This document shows positions 46,164-56,966 of a DNA stretch of 64,000 nt, piece after piece (position 1 is the first letter of the stretch; each line of letters opens with the position of its first letter). The stretch comes from Rhododendron vialii. Taxonomy: Eukaryota; Streptophyta; Magnoliopsida; Ericales; Ericaceae. Both the position numbers and the translations under genes were made by a program. Location of the stretch: positions 10,078,501-10,142,500 of the forward strand of contig NC_080561.1 in the NCBI RefSeq assembly GCF_030253575.1, written 5' to 3'. The notes below the pieces were generated by a model. That model worked only from the letters and a program-made list of their open reading frames with translations, made no database searches and was not told the DNA's origin.

Positions 46164-47346
46164 TGACCGCGTCGTTCCGTGTCAAAAATATATTTATAAA
46201 ACTGAGAATTAACTACTACTCCGTAGAATAGTGGTCAAGTCCGAGTATCGTTCCAACGGAGACAGTATGGCTGAGTTACGACAAATTCAATTAACTTCTA
46301 GATTAATTCGGGCAAGGAAGTTTGGTTGTTTGAATTTGGAGAATTTATTAAACTAAGAGAAATAATTAAATGGAAAGTTTGTAACGATTGGAGAGAAAAT
46401 CTAGGGTTTAAATCCACCTCGACCGCGTAACTCAAACATGCATAGGCAGATTAATTATCCGAATCAGAAAGGATTATTATTAGGGCTTGCAAACCCTAGC
46501 AATAATCATCTAGAAAATAATTGAGTTGTTAAAAAGTATAGATTATCCCATAGCACGGACCGTCTCAGAAGTACGATCTAGTCGCCTAACGGCACGATCC
46601 GTCTTACGAGTATAATCTATCTCAGAACTCCAACTACAATCGATGAAAACCATTGTATAACTTGTATTTGAAAGCATGCATACAAATACTCAATAAATTA
46701 AAACCATCAAAATCATTCCATTCAATTGAAACGGAAAGGGTTCTTAGTTAAACAATCGATCCGAATAATAAACCTAAAACCCATACATAAAATAGAGTTA
46801 CTTGGTGCGAAGTTTCATCTTCACCCTAGAAAAAGGGTTTAGCCGGCCATGGAGAAGAAAGATGTGATCGAGATTGAAGAAGACATGGAAAACATGGAGG
46901 AAATCCCTTAGAACGCCTCTTGCTGTTCTCTCTGGAAAAGTAAATAAGTAATTCTAACCTAACGAACTAAAGTCTCCTTTTATAGTCTAGGACCGTAAAA
47001 ATAAAACTTAAAAAAAAACGCAAAGCAGATTTCCTTCTGCTGCCCGCTGGTCCGGACCAGCAATTCCATTGGCCGGACCAGAAAAACAGATTGTTCAAAT
47101 TGTTGCTCCAGCTTTGGTTGTCCGGACCAACATATCCTTGGTCCGGACCAGATTTCTCAGCTTTCATCTTTTCTCCGTGGATCCTTCCGTAACATCCTTA
47201 ACTCATGATTATTAATCCAAATCCTTTCCGAATGCTCCGTAAGTCCTGAAACACCATAAACCAATTAAAGCTCGTTAAATAACATTAGATAGGACCGACA
47301 AAACCTAAGTTAATGGAAATAAATGAGTGCTTTTCAGCACCTGTCA
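46164..47346 (-). repeat. 5' LTR of the gypsy element
   Basis: The transcription-proximal LTR, followed on the minus strand by the primer-binding site at about 46143-46162. It has the same length and ends as the 3' LTR. Confidence 0.9.
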
Positions 47347-47485
47347 CTATTGAATTCCATGCTTTATTAAAGTATTCTCAAACCTGTTTTGAAATCTGTA
47401 CTTGATGAAGTTCAAGTAGCACAATTCTTGGTAACATCTTGTCATTATCATATAGAGATTGTATGTGTCGTATATTGCATAGTTT
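47347..47485. other. Tail of duplication copy B
   Basis: CTATTGAATTCCATGC... to ...GTCGTATATTGCATAG matches 35096-35240 of copy A (GGATTCCATGC ... GTCGTACATTGCATAG). This marks the far end of the duplicated segment, displaced 7.6 kb by the gypsy insertion. Confidence 0.8.
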
Positions 47486-47575
47486 TTCTTTTTATCGATT
47501 GTTAAAGAGAAATATACAAAAAAGAAAGGGAAAAAGATTACAAAAAAAAATTAACGGGTGTCTTCTCAGGGGCAT

Positions 47576-48035
47576 CTAAGAAAGCAACAATCTGTAGCAC
47601 AATCTACCGCTTTAGCCGAGTATGGCTAAGGATGATGCTGAAGGATGTTAGTGAAAACCAAAGAATAACTATTTGAGGATTTAGGCCCTCATCTGTTCAG
47701 GCTCTGGCCCTTTAGGAGTGTTTGGGCTTTCTCTCAACTGTGTGTACTTTTTTAACCTTTGGTTGGAATTTTCTTTTCCTTTTTTTCTTAATAAAATGTT
47801 ACTTTTGCTGTAAAAAAAAAAATAGCTACTCCAATTTTGCATGACAACAAATCCGCATTAATGACAAAAAATCTCGTCTATCATACCAAACACACTGCCA
47901 TCGAGCATCATTTCATTCGAGAGGCCGTGGAAAATCGACACGGGTATTGTGCAACCGAAGATCAAATGGCGGACATTTTCACCAAAGCTCTTTCAAAGAA
48001 AAAGTTACAATGTATAATGAGAGAAATGTGGGTGT
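47576..48035 (+). pseudogene. copia RNase H and C-terminal remnant with LINE insertion
   Basis: KQQSVAQSTALAEYG (about 47582) is the RNase H motif of copia elements. It stops where a 190-bp insertion begins (about 47630-47820, with AATAAAATG and a poly-A tail, probably a LINE 3' end). The copia reading then resumes as ILHDNKSALMTKNLVYHT, HHFIREAVEN and MADIFTKALSKKK and ends at 48040. A TGTTATAACA LTR-like start follows at 48033, after a GTGGG tract; the LTR may extend to about 48290. It is a relic of an older copia element in plus orientation. Confidence 0.75.
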
Positions 48036-48299
48036 TATAACAAGGCATTAAGTACCTTGTTAAGTATATTTCTTTCTGTAATTGGACCAATTTTATGTTT
48101 GTAGTTGGGCTAAGTTATTTGGTTTTGTAGCTGGGCCTAAATGTTTGTAGTTGGGCTAAGTCTCGAATTGGCCCTATGTTAGAGATTGAGTGAGATACAG
48201 AGAAGAAACTCTTTCCTCCCTTGTTTCCTGCGACTGTAGTGACTGTTTTTTAGCAGTCCTTATTTGCTCCATTTTGTTTCTTCTACCCCACTAAAAAGA

Positions 48300-49235
48300 T
48301 TCAAGATTAGACCAGGATCAAGCCAACAACAAACTTGTCTTTGTGGTATTGTAGCACAGTTTTAGCTATTAGGTCATGTTCCGTTAAGGTTCTTATTTTT
48401 TTAAGTATTTATTTTTCATTTTACAAGACAAATCATTTACTCACAATACGTTACCTTTAGCGGAACGGTGCCTTGGAAAGGCATTGATGACTACAAATTT
48501 TGGTCGTGTCATATATAGCCAGTGCAGTATCATCTTGGGATCGTCAAAATGCATCTTGCATGTTGCACCAGTTGAACTTCATCTTGATAGGATTTTGGTT
48601 CTTCATAGATTGTGGGTACAAATGTTTGGCATTATGCATTTATCACTAATACCTCAAAATTGGTCCCGACACCTGAGTTATATAAAAAATAATAAATACC
48701 TAACAAGATTCCCTTTCATGTTATTTTCAATTCGCGGATCAAAGGTGCTAGGTTGATGCTAGCTATTGGTGTTGTTTATCGGTTAACCAGTGGGTGTTAT
48801 TACAATTTATATCTCGAGATCCAACAAGAGGGTAGCCTACTCAAGATGTGAACAAGCAATCGATTTGATTTTCGAGAGATCGTAATCGATCGGCCTGATG
48901 GAGTGCCATATACTTTTGGAATTGATGTCATTTCTGATTGAAATTGGTGGCAACCCTCTAATTTTTTAAGCCTGCCTTGCTGATATATAGCACAAGTAGA
49001 AGCAAGATGATCAAAATGGCTTACAAATCAGTGGACTGTCCTTGGGAAAATCTTCCTTTTGTCAAAAACTATCTGAAGAAAAATCGGAAGATAGCTGCGG
49101 GGGCACCAATAGGCGAAGCCGTGAAGGGATGGTGAAGAACATGAGAGGAGCTGCAGGAATAAGTGTTCGGGATATGTTATCATGTCGGTATGGACACCTA
49201 ATCTTTGGTAAACTCGACTCTTGGGCATACATCCG
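48300..49235. other. Spacer, no gene recognised
   Basis: Several open frames (for example 48484-48756 and 49042-49302) show no domain. The last 230 bp directly precede the young copia element and are its insertion site. Confidence 0.35.
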
Positions 49236-49530
49236 TGATGAAAAGAGGAAAATCAACACAATACTTGTACAGAAACTCAAAAGAGATCAAGAACTGAGTT
49301 AGGGTTTCAATCACGTTGGATATCTTTCTTTCTTGATTGAAGACAGTGAGAACACAGGAGGTTATATACTCCTCACTTAATCTGAGATTAGCTAGCCCTT
49401 AACTAACCGACTAAACTAATCACAAACACTAACCAACTGCCAGCTCAGCTTTGTCTAACAAAAACAAATACAGAAATTGACCAACAAAATACAGAAATTA
49501 CAGAAATCACCCTAGTGATTTCTGCTTACA
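49236..49530 (-). repeat. 3' LTR of the young copia element
   Basis: 295 bp, one difference from the 5' LTR. The last six codons and stop of the polyprotein (stop at 49512) lie inside it. Confidence 0.95.
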
Positions 49531-52500
49531 GTCCCCTGCAAACTCATGGGGGTATCAACCACCATGAGTTTGGATTTTAGAAACAAAAACCTATCCACAG
49601 AAAGAGATTTGGTGAAGATATCAGCAATCTGCTCTAAAGTGCCAATGTGCTGAACCTGCAATTGTTTGCTGAGAACCTTTTCTCGAATAAAATGATAGTC
49701 GACCTCAACATGCTTAGTCCTGGCATGAAAAACAGGATTAGCAGCTAAAGAGATGGCTGATTGGTTGTCACACCAGATAATAGGAGAACCAGAAACAGAA
49801 ACATGTAAATCCACCAAAAGTTGTTGAATCCAGGAAAGATCAGCTGCTGTATGAGCCAAAGACCTATACTCAGCCTCAGTAGAAGAACGGGCAACGGTGT
49901 GCTGCTTTTTGGCACACCAGGAAATCAGATTTGAACCCATAAACAAGCAAAAACCTGAGGTAGACCTGCGATCAAGGTGATCACCTGCCCAATCGGCATC
50001 TGAGTAGGCTGTAAGAGTTAGAGGACTTGGTACAAACATAAGACCCTGGTGTAAACTACCCTTGATATATCTGAGTATGCGTTTCACAGCTATGAAGTGA
50101 CTATGTTTAGGATTGTGCATATGCTGACATGCCACATTAACAGCAAAGGAAATTTCTGGTCTTGTTAATGTGAGATATTGAAGAGAACCCACTATAGTTC
50201 TATACCACTGTTGATCAGAGAAAAGGGGATCAGGATCCAATACAGCAGGCTTCACGGAGGAAGGAGAAAAACTAGGCTTGCAATCTTGCATACCTGCTTT
50301 GACTAGTAAATCTGTAGCATATTTGGTTTGAGATAGAAGCACACTAGAGCCATGTGTCAGAACTTCTATACCCAAAAAGTAGCTCAAAGCCCCAAGATCT
50401 TTCATAACAAACTTAGTGCCAAGCAGAGAAATCAGATCATCAATATATGAAGTATTACTTCCAGTGACCAGTATATCATCAACATATACCAGAATAAGAG
50501 TAGTCCCTTTATCATTGTGAAGAGTAAAGAGAGAAGCATCAGCCTTACTGTTAACAAACCCTTGACTCAGCAAAAATGCAGAAAAAGCGGAGAACCATGC
50601 CCTTGGTGCTTGCTTGAGACCATACAAAGCTTTATTCAACTTGCACACATAGTGAGGAAAAGATCTATTTTGATAACCAAGGGGTTGTTTCATAAACACT
50701 TCTTCTTCTATCACTCCATGTAAGAATGCATTGGACACATCTAATTGACGAATGTTCCAGTTATGATGAACTGCCAAACTCAATACCACCCTTACAGTAG
50801 GCTGTTTAATAACTGGACTGAATGTCTCAGTATAATCCAACCCTTCAAATTGCTGGTTTCCATTTGCTACCAATCTTGCTTTATACCTTGCCACACTACC
50901 ATCAGAGTGGCGTTTAATCTTATAAATCCACTGACATCCTATGATATTGGCATTAGGTGGTGGTGGAACAAGTGTCCATGTACCTTGTTTGACTAAAGCT
51001 TGAAATTCTTCCCCCATGGCTTTTTGCCACACTGTATGTTTCATAGCCTGAGAAAAATGTGTAGGCTCTGTAGTGGGCAAGACGGAATCAGAAATAACTG
51101 CACTGAGACTTAAGGGATATTTTGGTTTGACAATGCCATTCTTAGACCTTGTGATCATGGAATGAGAAACAGGAGGTTGAATAGCAGTTGTAGGTAAAGA
51201 AACTGGTAAAGAAGAACTATGAGACAAAGAAGATGATGAATGAGATACATGAGTAGGACTAGAAGATTGAATAGGAGAAAATCCATTAACATGAACAGAA
51301 ATAGGCAAGGAAGAAGCAGAAACATGAGAAACTGAGGAAGAAACAACAGGAGAGACAGATTCATGAGGAACAATAGGAGAAGAAGAAGGAAGAGAAGATA
51401 CAGACATAGGAAAATGTACGACAATATCATCAAAGGATGTAAGAGGAAAAGACAAAGAAGAAGGAGGTATAGCACAGGGAGAAGTATGAGAAGTTTTAGA
51501 AAGAGATACAAAGGGAAACTCATGCTCAACAAATTTGACATGTCTAGAAACATAAACTCTATCTTTAACTGGATCATAGCATTTATGTCCCTTAGATGTT
51601 TCACTATACCCCAGAAAAATACATGGTGTTGATTTTGGAGCAAGTTTATGAGGAACATAGGGCTTAAGCCAAGGATAACAACAACAGCCAAAAGGCTTCA
51701 AAGCCAAGTAATCTGGAGTACATCTGAACAGAACAATAAAAGGAACTTGAAAATTTAATGAGGAATGAGGTAACCTATTTACCAAGTAGACAGCTGTAGT
51801 AAGAGCTTCAAGCCAAAAATGACTAGGCATGTTAGCTTGCAGCAAAAGAGTTATTGTTGTTTCTATTAGGTGTCTGTGTTTACGTTCAACAACTCCATTC
51901 TGTTCTGGAGTATGAGGACAAGAGGTTTGATGAAGAACCCCAGTGGACAAGAAAAGATGAAGCAAAAAGTGATTGACAAATTCTCCCCCGTTATCACTTC
52001 GAACAATCTTAATAGAAGTATGAAATTGAGTAGAGACATAAGATTTGAATTCTGCAATCTTTTGCTTAACTTCAGACTTATAATGCACAGGAAACAACCA
52101 AGAGTATCTTGAAAAATCATCAATGATCAACAAGTAATATCTAAAACCTTTATTAGATGGGATGGGAGCAGGGCCCCAAACATCCATATGAACAAGTTGA
52201 AAAGGAGCAGTAGTTTTAGACACAGATAAAGGAAACTTCAACTTATGGCTCTTAGCCATATTACAACAAGAACAATTGAGCATTACAGACTTAGAGATAG
52301 GTAAGCTAAGCTGTTTTATTAAAGCAGAAAACAAAGGAGGACTTGGATGACCAAGTCTTCTGTGCCACAACATAGCAGAGGAATCAGAACTCACTAGAAC
52401 AGTAGAACCTGAGACAGAAGATGACCTTTTAGAGTTGTTCATAACTGGATAAAGTCCCTTGTGACATGGTCCCTGATAGAGAATTCTGTGAGAAGACTTG

Positions 52501-54185
52501 TCCTGAATGACAAGACCAGAGGAATCAAAGATAAGAGAACAATTATTATCTTTTGCAAAATGATAGACTGAAATAAGATTATGTGTAATATGAGGTGTGT
52601 GAAGAACATGAGAAAGATGAAACTGAGCTTTAGGAGTAGGAAGTAAACCTTGCCCAGTATGGGTTACTTGAAGAGAATTGCCATTCCCCACCAAAATTCC
52701 TTCTGTCCCTTGAATAGGTTGAGAAATGTCCAGGTTCTGCAGATTATTGGTAATATGGTTTGTTGCTCCACTATCAAAATACCACGGTTGTTGAGGAGAA
52801 GAAGATGTGGAACAAAAACCTTCATAACCACTGTAATTTCCATTTACAGAACCATGTCCAGGTCCAGGACTAGCAGTACCAGAAGGACCAGTAAAATGAG
52901 CTTGTGCAGACACAGAAGCTGGTGCCATTTGTGACATTTGAGGCAAGACACCCCCAGTGACGTTGGAATGTGGAAAAGAAGAATGTACTGGTCCCCTCAC
53001 AGAAGTTCTAGTTCCTGAAAAAGAAGCCTGGGAAGGCATCATAGGAAAATTATACTGTATAGGTGATGAATTCATCCATGGACTTCCTTGAGAACCTCTC
53101 CAATGACCACTTGAAAACTGATCATAAGAAGGAAACTGAGGAAATTGAGCTTGAAACTGAGGTCTGTAGTAACAAAAACTAGTGATATGATTAGATTTCC
53201 CACAGATTTCACAGGGATCTCTTGGAAATCTAGGACCTCTTCCTCCTCTTCCTCTATAGAAATTTCTGGAAGAAGGGGGATAGAACTGTGATTGAGGCAT
53301 AAACTGGTGTGATGAATAGGAAGGGAGAAAGTGATTTGGATTGTGGTTTGCACCAACTTGAGGTGTCACAGGAAGCATAAGAATTGATGTGGAAGGGCTA
53401 TGTAGTTGCTGAGCAGACTGCAAAGAACCTAACTGTTCTTGCGGTATCGAATTTGGAACTGAAGAATTACCATGTGTAGCAACCAACACAGATGTAGTCA
53501 CCACTTCATCATCTTTTATCATTTGCATATCCTCTCCATTTAGTTTGGTTATTAACTCATCAAAGGTAATATCATCACCCCTCAATCTGACAGCTGTTTT
53601 AAAACCATCAAAAGCTTTGGATTTCAGTCCTCTGAGTGTGTGAAACACTAGATCATCATCTTCCATGGGGCAACCTGCAGCAGCTAACCTCTGTGCATAG
53701 CCCTTAATAGTGTCTATGTATGCTTCCATGGTAGAGGTTTTGGTAACATTATACAAACGATCTCTTACATCATGAACATGTGCCCTAGATAACGAATTGT
53801 ACCGACTAGACAATGATTGCCAAACCTGATAGGCATGATCTAATCCAAGAACATAAGGTAATGTATTCTGTGATAAAGACGCAAGTAAGCAAGACAGTAG
53901 TTGTGAATCAACTAGATTCCATAAGGCAAACTCAGAATTGGAAACCATAACACCATCTGTATTTCGAATCTGAGGGGCTGGACATACTGCAGTACCATTC
54001 AAATATCCTAGAAAGCCATTAGCCTTTAATACACTTTCAACTTGAGCACGCCATAAGAGATAATTGGCTCCATCAAGTTTTATATTCACCAAGGAATGAA
54101 AGTTAGACACTAAGAATGCAAGAGAAGACGGGAGAGTTACTGATGTAGTGGAAGTTGAACTCACTGAAGAGGAATTGGAAGCCAT
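49512..54185 (-). CDS. copia gag-pol polyprotein, 1557 aa, intact
   Basis: Domains in order: gag (about residues 30-250, with DGANYLLWRAQVESVL); zinc knuckle CEICGKSNHITSFC near 325; aspartic protease WYFDSGATNHITNN near 468; GAG-pre-integrase LWHRRLGHPS near 605; integrase core with HMDVWGP near 670, SDNGGEF near 733 and EQNGVVERKHR near 763 (D, D, E present); reverse transcriptase from WIYKIKRHSDGSVARYKARL near 1090 to YVDDILVTGS near 1238; RNase H with AYSDADWAGD near 1400 and IADIFTKSLS near 1528. It would make the particle, copy the RNA in cytoplasmic particles and integrate the cDNA. The ATG at 54185 is the first in frame after the primer site. No stop, frameshift or lost catalytic residue was seen. 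Confidence 0.95.
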   Translation of the reverse strand: MASNSSSVSSTSTTSVTLPSSLAFLVSNFHSLVNIKLDGANYLLWRAQVESVLKANGFLGYLNGTAVCPAPQIRNTDGVMVSNSEFALWNLVDSQLLSCLLASLSQNTLPYVLGLDHAYQVWQSLSSRYNSLSRAHVHDVRDRLYNVTKTSTMEAYIDTIKGYAQRLAAAGCPMEDDDLVFHTLRGLKSKAFDGFKTAVRLRGDDITFDELITKLNGEDMQMIKDDEVVTTSVLVATHGNSSVPNSIPQEQLGSLQSAQQLHSPSTSILMLPVTPQVGANHNPNHFLPSYSSHQFMPQSQFYPPSSRNFYRGRGGRGPRFPRDPCEICGKSNHITSFCYYRPQFQAQFPQFPSYDQFSSGHWRGSQGSPWMNSSPIQYNFPMMPSQASFSGTRTSVRGPVHSSFPHSNVTGGVLPQMSQMAPASVSAQAHFTGPSGTASPGPGHGSVNGNYSGYEGFCSTSSSPQQPWYFDSGATNHITNNLQNLDISQPIQGTEGILVGNGNSLQVTHTGQGLLPTPKAQFHLSHVLHTPHITHNLISVYHFAKDNNCSLIFDSSGLVIQDKSSHRILYQGPCHKGLYPVMNNSKRSSSVSGSTVLVSSDSSAMLWHRRLGHPSPPLFSALIKQLSLPISKSVMLNCSCCNMAKSHKLKFPLSVSKTTAPFQLVHMDVWGPAPIPSNKGFRYYLLIIDDFSRYSWLFPVHYKSEVKQKIAEFKSYVSTQFHTSIKIVRSDNGGEFVNHFLLHLFLSTGVLHQTSCPHTPEQNGVVERKHRHLIETTITLLLQANMPSHFWLEALTTAVYLVNRLPHSSLNFQVPFIVLFRCTPDYLALKPFGCCCYPWLKPYVPHKLAPKSTPCIFLGYSETSKGHKCYDPVKDRVYVSRHVKFVEHEFPFVSLSKTSHTSPCAIPPSSLSFPLTSFDDIVVHFPMSVSSLPSSSPIVPHESVSPVVSSSVSHVSASSLPISVHVNGFSPIQSSSPTHVSHSSSSLSHSSSLPVSLPTTAIQPPVSHSMITRSKNGIVKPKYPLSLSAVISDSVLPTTEPTHFSQAMKHTVWQKAMGEEFQALVKQGTWTLVPPPPNANIIGCQWIYKIKRHSDGSVARYKARLVANGNQQFEGLDYTETFSPVIKQPTVRVVLSLAVHHNWNIRQLDVSNAFLHGVIEEEVFMKQPLGYQNRSFPHYVCKLNKALYGLKQAPRAWFSAFSAFLLSQGFVNSKADASLFTLHNDKGTTLILVYVDDILVTGSNTSYIDDLISLLGTKFVMKDLGALSYFLGIEVLTHGSSVLLSQTKYATDLLVKAGMQDCKPSFSPSSVKPAVLDPDPLFSDQQWYRTIVGSLQYLTLTRPEISFAVNVACQHMHNPKHSHFIAVKRILRYIKGSLHQGLMFVPSPLTLTAYSDADWAGDHLDRRSTSGFCLFMGSNLISWCAKKQHTVARSSTEAEYRSLAHTAADLSWIQQLLVDLHVSVSGSPIIWCDNQSAISLAANPVFHARTKHVEVDYHFIREKVLSKQLQVQHIGTLEQIADIFTKSLSVDRFLFLKSKLMVVDTPMSLQGTVSRNH

Positions 54186-54310
54186 TGATGACCAGAGAAG
54201 AAACGCGAATGAAATCGCCTTCGAGAAGACGCAGAGAAATCACCTTCGAGAAATCGTCTTGCAGAAATGGATCTAGATCTGTGGACTTTCGTCTCACGGC
54301 TCTGATACCA

Positions 54311-54605
54311 TGATGAAAAGAGGAAAATCAACACAATACTTGTACAGAAACTCAAAAGAGATCAAGAACTGAGTTAGGGTTTCAATCACGTTGGATATCT
54401 TTCTTTCTTGATTGAAGACAGTGAGAACACAGGAGGTTATATACTCCTCACTTAATCTGAGATTAGCTAGCCCTTAACTAACCGACTAAACTAATCACAA
54501 ACACTAACCAACTGCCAGCTCAGCTTTGTCTAACAAAAACAAATACAGAAATTGACCAACAAAATACAGAAATTACAGAAATCACCCTAGCGATTTCTGC
54601 TTACA
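54311..54605 (-). repeat. 5' LTR of the young copia element
   Basis: 295 bp; the promoter LTR. On the minus strand it contains GAGTATATAACCTCC as a probable TATA region. Confidence 0.95.
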
Positions 54606-54772
54606 GTCCCCTAAATCCATGTGAAATACGTAAGTTATAGTTTGAGGTTGGGTCAATTCGTTGGCCTTGTGTGTCAAATCAAACACTTGCCTCGATGTCT
54701 CTCCCACTGCCTGCTAATTACTAGAACTATATACTATGTGGGATAGAACCAAAGAAAGTTGATTAATTTAAA

Positions 54773-55090
54773 GGGAAAATTTTAAAAAATCCCTGAACTT
54801 TCAGCCAATTTGCAAAAAAACATCTGAATTTCAACTAATGAACAAAGAAACACCTGCACTTATCACTCTGTTAATAAATAGGCCTCCGTTGCCTAATTCT
54901 GCCAACTTATAACAAATGAAGCTAAGGGAAGGCGTTAACCTTCCTTCCTTCCTTCTTTTTCTTTTTCCTTTTTTAAGCTTTTAACTCTTTCTTTTTTTTA
55001 GTTGTAAATAAATATGTAATAATTTTTTTTCTTACTATTTATCAAAAATTACTTTAACTCCATTTCTTACTACTACATACATACATACAT

Positions 55091-55123
<33 letters not shown>

Positions 55124-55180
55124 CATACATACATACATATATATACATACATACATACATATATATACATACATACATAC

Positions 55181-55270
<90 letters not shown>

Positions 55271-55646
55271 TTATTCTATTGTAACTTGCCACTTTTTTTT
55301 TCTTTTACTTTCAAGTTTTACCTTTCCCTCTCTTTCTCCCCCCCTCTTTTTTTTTTTTGATAAATAGTAAGAAAAAAAAGAACTTTATTGCATATTTATT
55401 TACTACTTAAAAAAATAAAAAGTTAGAAGAATTTTTGAAAGTAAATTTTTTTTTTTTTAAAAAGAAGGTAGGTTAACACCTTCCGTTAGCTCCATCCGTT
55501 ATATTACTAGCCAATTGACAGAATTGGACGGCGGGGGCCTATTTGTTAATGGAATGATAAGTTTAGGTATCTTGTTGTCATTAGTTAAAATTCAGAATTT
55601 TTAGAAAAATTGACTGAAAGTTCAGGGCTTTTTTGAAATTTTTTTC
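54773..55646. mobile_element. Mutator-like element with about 190-bp terminal inverted repeats
   Basis: The left arm (TAAAAAATCCCTGAACTTTC..., through TTAATAAATAGGCC, to GGAAGGCGTTAACC) is repeated inverted at the right (...GCCCTGAACTTTCA on the other strand). A 9-bp target duplication TAATTTAAA flanks both sides (54764-54772 and 55647-55655). The 874-bp element has no gene. Its centre is a compound microsatellite and poly-T sequence. Confidence 0.9.
55071..55268. repeat. Compound microsatellite (ATAC)n / (TA)n / (GA)n
   Basis: About 200 bp of tetranucleotide ATAC/TATA runs, then TA, then a 50-bp GA run. It lies in the loop of the long-TIR Mutator-like element. Confidence 0.95.
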
Positions 55647-55655
55647 TAATTTAAA

Positions 55656-56966
55656 TTGAAGAAATAACAAACTCTAAAACAATTGAATGGAAGAAGTACC
55701 CGAATTTTCAATTTACTACTCTTGTCCTTAAAATTCAATTGGAACAAATTATATGATTCTTCTAGAGAAACATTGCCTATGCTATTTTTTTTTTTAAACA
55801 TATAACTAAGTCTCCAGGCCAGATTACGCATAATTCGTCTACTTATATTTAATAATAAATGTGGCAAAAGTTTCTTGCAGTATGATGTTTTTGGACTTTT
55901 CGTCGACACTTCCTCTTCAAAGGAGTATTATTTATGTCTTAGGTAGACTCTCTAAAGAATGCTTTGGTTTTCTATATACCCATTGAACTGACGAAATTAC
56001 AAATCCTTTAAAAATAATTTAAAACTAACAGTTCCTAGACAACGTTTCTTAATTCAATACACTGGTGACTGCTCGGTCAAGGGCATAAGATTTAAAAGCA
56101 AGAGCTTCTCTGAATGGGATATAGAGGGACACTAAATCAATGTAAAAGACAATAGATTAAATTCTACACGTAGGGGCCATGTAGAATATTTTGTGCGGAC
56201 CGCCACGGATAACTGACACGTCACCTGGCGGCCCATTTAACTTAAAACCCAATTTAATTCCTTGCCCATGTTCTCTCTCTCTCTCTCTCTCTCACCGCGG
56301 TATAAACTGGGTTCGAGACATCCAGTGATTCACCTTGTGCCCCAGCCTAGCAAAAGAGAGATGCTACATACACTACCATCCATCCACTACTACTATTTTA
56401 AGTATACGGCATTGGATGCGAACTGGTGCAGCTCTATTTTTATTTTTTTTGCCTAGGTATTATACTATCTAAGTTTGGTGTTTAGAGAGTCTCATGCACT
56501 TGCTCTAACCGGAACAAGGTTAATATTCCTCAAATTCAAAGGTAAGATTGCACACAATAAACAATGAAAAATACTAACTTCCACCGAAGAAAAATAGATA
56601 AAGGTTCATTGATATCCAAGAAAGATGTGTTGATATTTTTGAAATATATATTAATATTCAAACTTTTTTGGAGTCATTGACATATTATCGCAAGACCGAT
56701 AAAACAATATGAAGCATTGTTCTGTTAGATTGCGGCAGTTTGTTTGCTGATCCTACAGGACATCATGGATTCTGCATAATTCTAGGGTATCGATATATAA
56801 TTCACCGATGGTGTACACAGATTGACTTATGGGGTCAACTTATGGATTCCAAACGAATGATCTAAGTTGTTCATTAGTTTTAAAATAATTATTTTGAGTA
56901 ATGTTGCGAAAAACCATCTTAATCGGATAACCTTAAGTGTTTGATTCAATGTATCAAATCTTAAGT
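55656..56966. other. Spacer, nothing recognised
   Basis: AT-rich sequence with a short (CT)n run (56273-56292). No domain is seen in the ORFs at 55646-55909 and 56262-56456. Confidence 0.35.

Larger units (their letters stand above)
39768..47346 (-). mobile_element. Ty3/gypsy (Athila/Tat-like) element lacking RT and integrase
   Basis: LTRs at 46164-47346 (5' LTR, 1183 bp) and 39768-40949 (3' LTR, 1182 bp) have TG...CA ends and roughly a dozen differences. Just inside the 5' LTR, on the minus strand, is the primer site TGGCGCCGTTGTCGGGGA (tRNA-Asp type, usual in Athila/Tat). A polypurine tract (AAGTTGGGGGGCG) precedes the 3' LTR. Target duplication CTATT occurs at 39764-39768 and 47347-47351, with one T shared with the LTR end. 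The insertion splits AGCTATTGAATTCC in the 3' flank of cupredoxin copy B; the intact equivalent is near 35096 in copy A. The interior encodes gag and protease only. About 2.3 kb beyond protease has no reverse transcriptase, RNase H or integrase, so mobility would need proteins from another element. Confidence 0.92.
49236..54605 (-). mobile_element. Full-length young Ty1/copia retrotransposon
   Basis: LTRs 54311-54605 (5') and 49236-49530 (3') are both 295 bp with TG...CA ends. They differ at a single base (T at 49516, C at 54591). The primer-binding site TGGTATCAGAGC (initiator Met tRNA) directly follows the 5' LTR (54299-54310, minus strand). A GCAGGGGAC polypurine tract abuts the 3' LTR. 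A TATA motif (GTATATAAC) lies in each LTR. One uninterrupted polyprotein ORF fills the interior. A clear 5-bp target duplication is missing (ATCCG on one side, GTCCC on the other). All cis and trans parts look intact, so the element is a candidate for recent or current activity. Confidence 0.95.

Noticed and set aside
51155..51691. 178-aa Leu/Phe-rich ORF in another frame of the copia element
   Set aside because: Alternative-frame shadow of the intact 1557-aa polyprotein.
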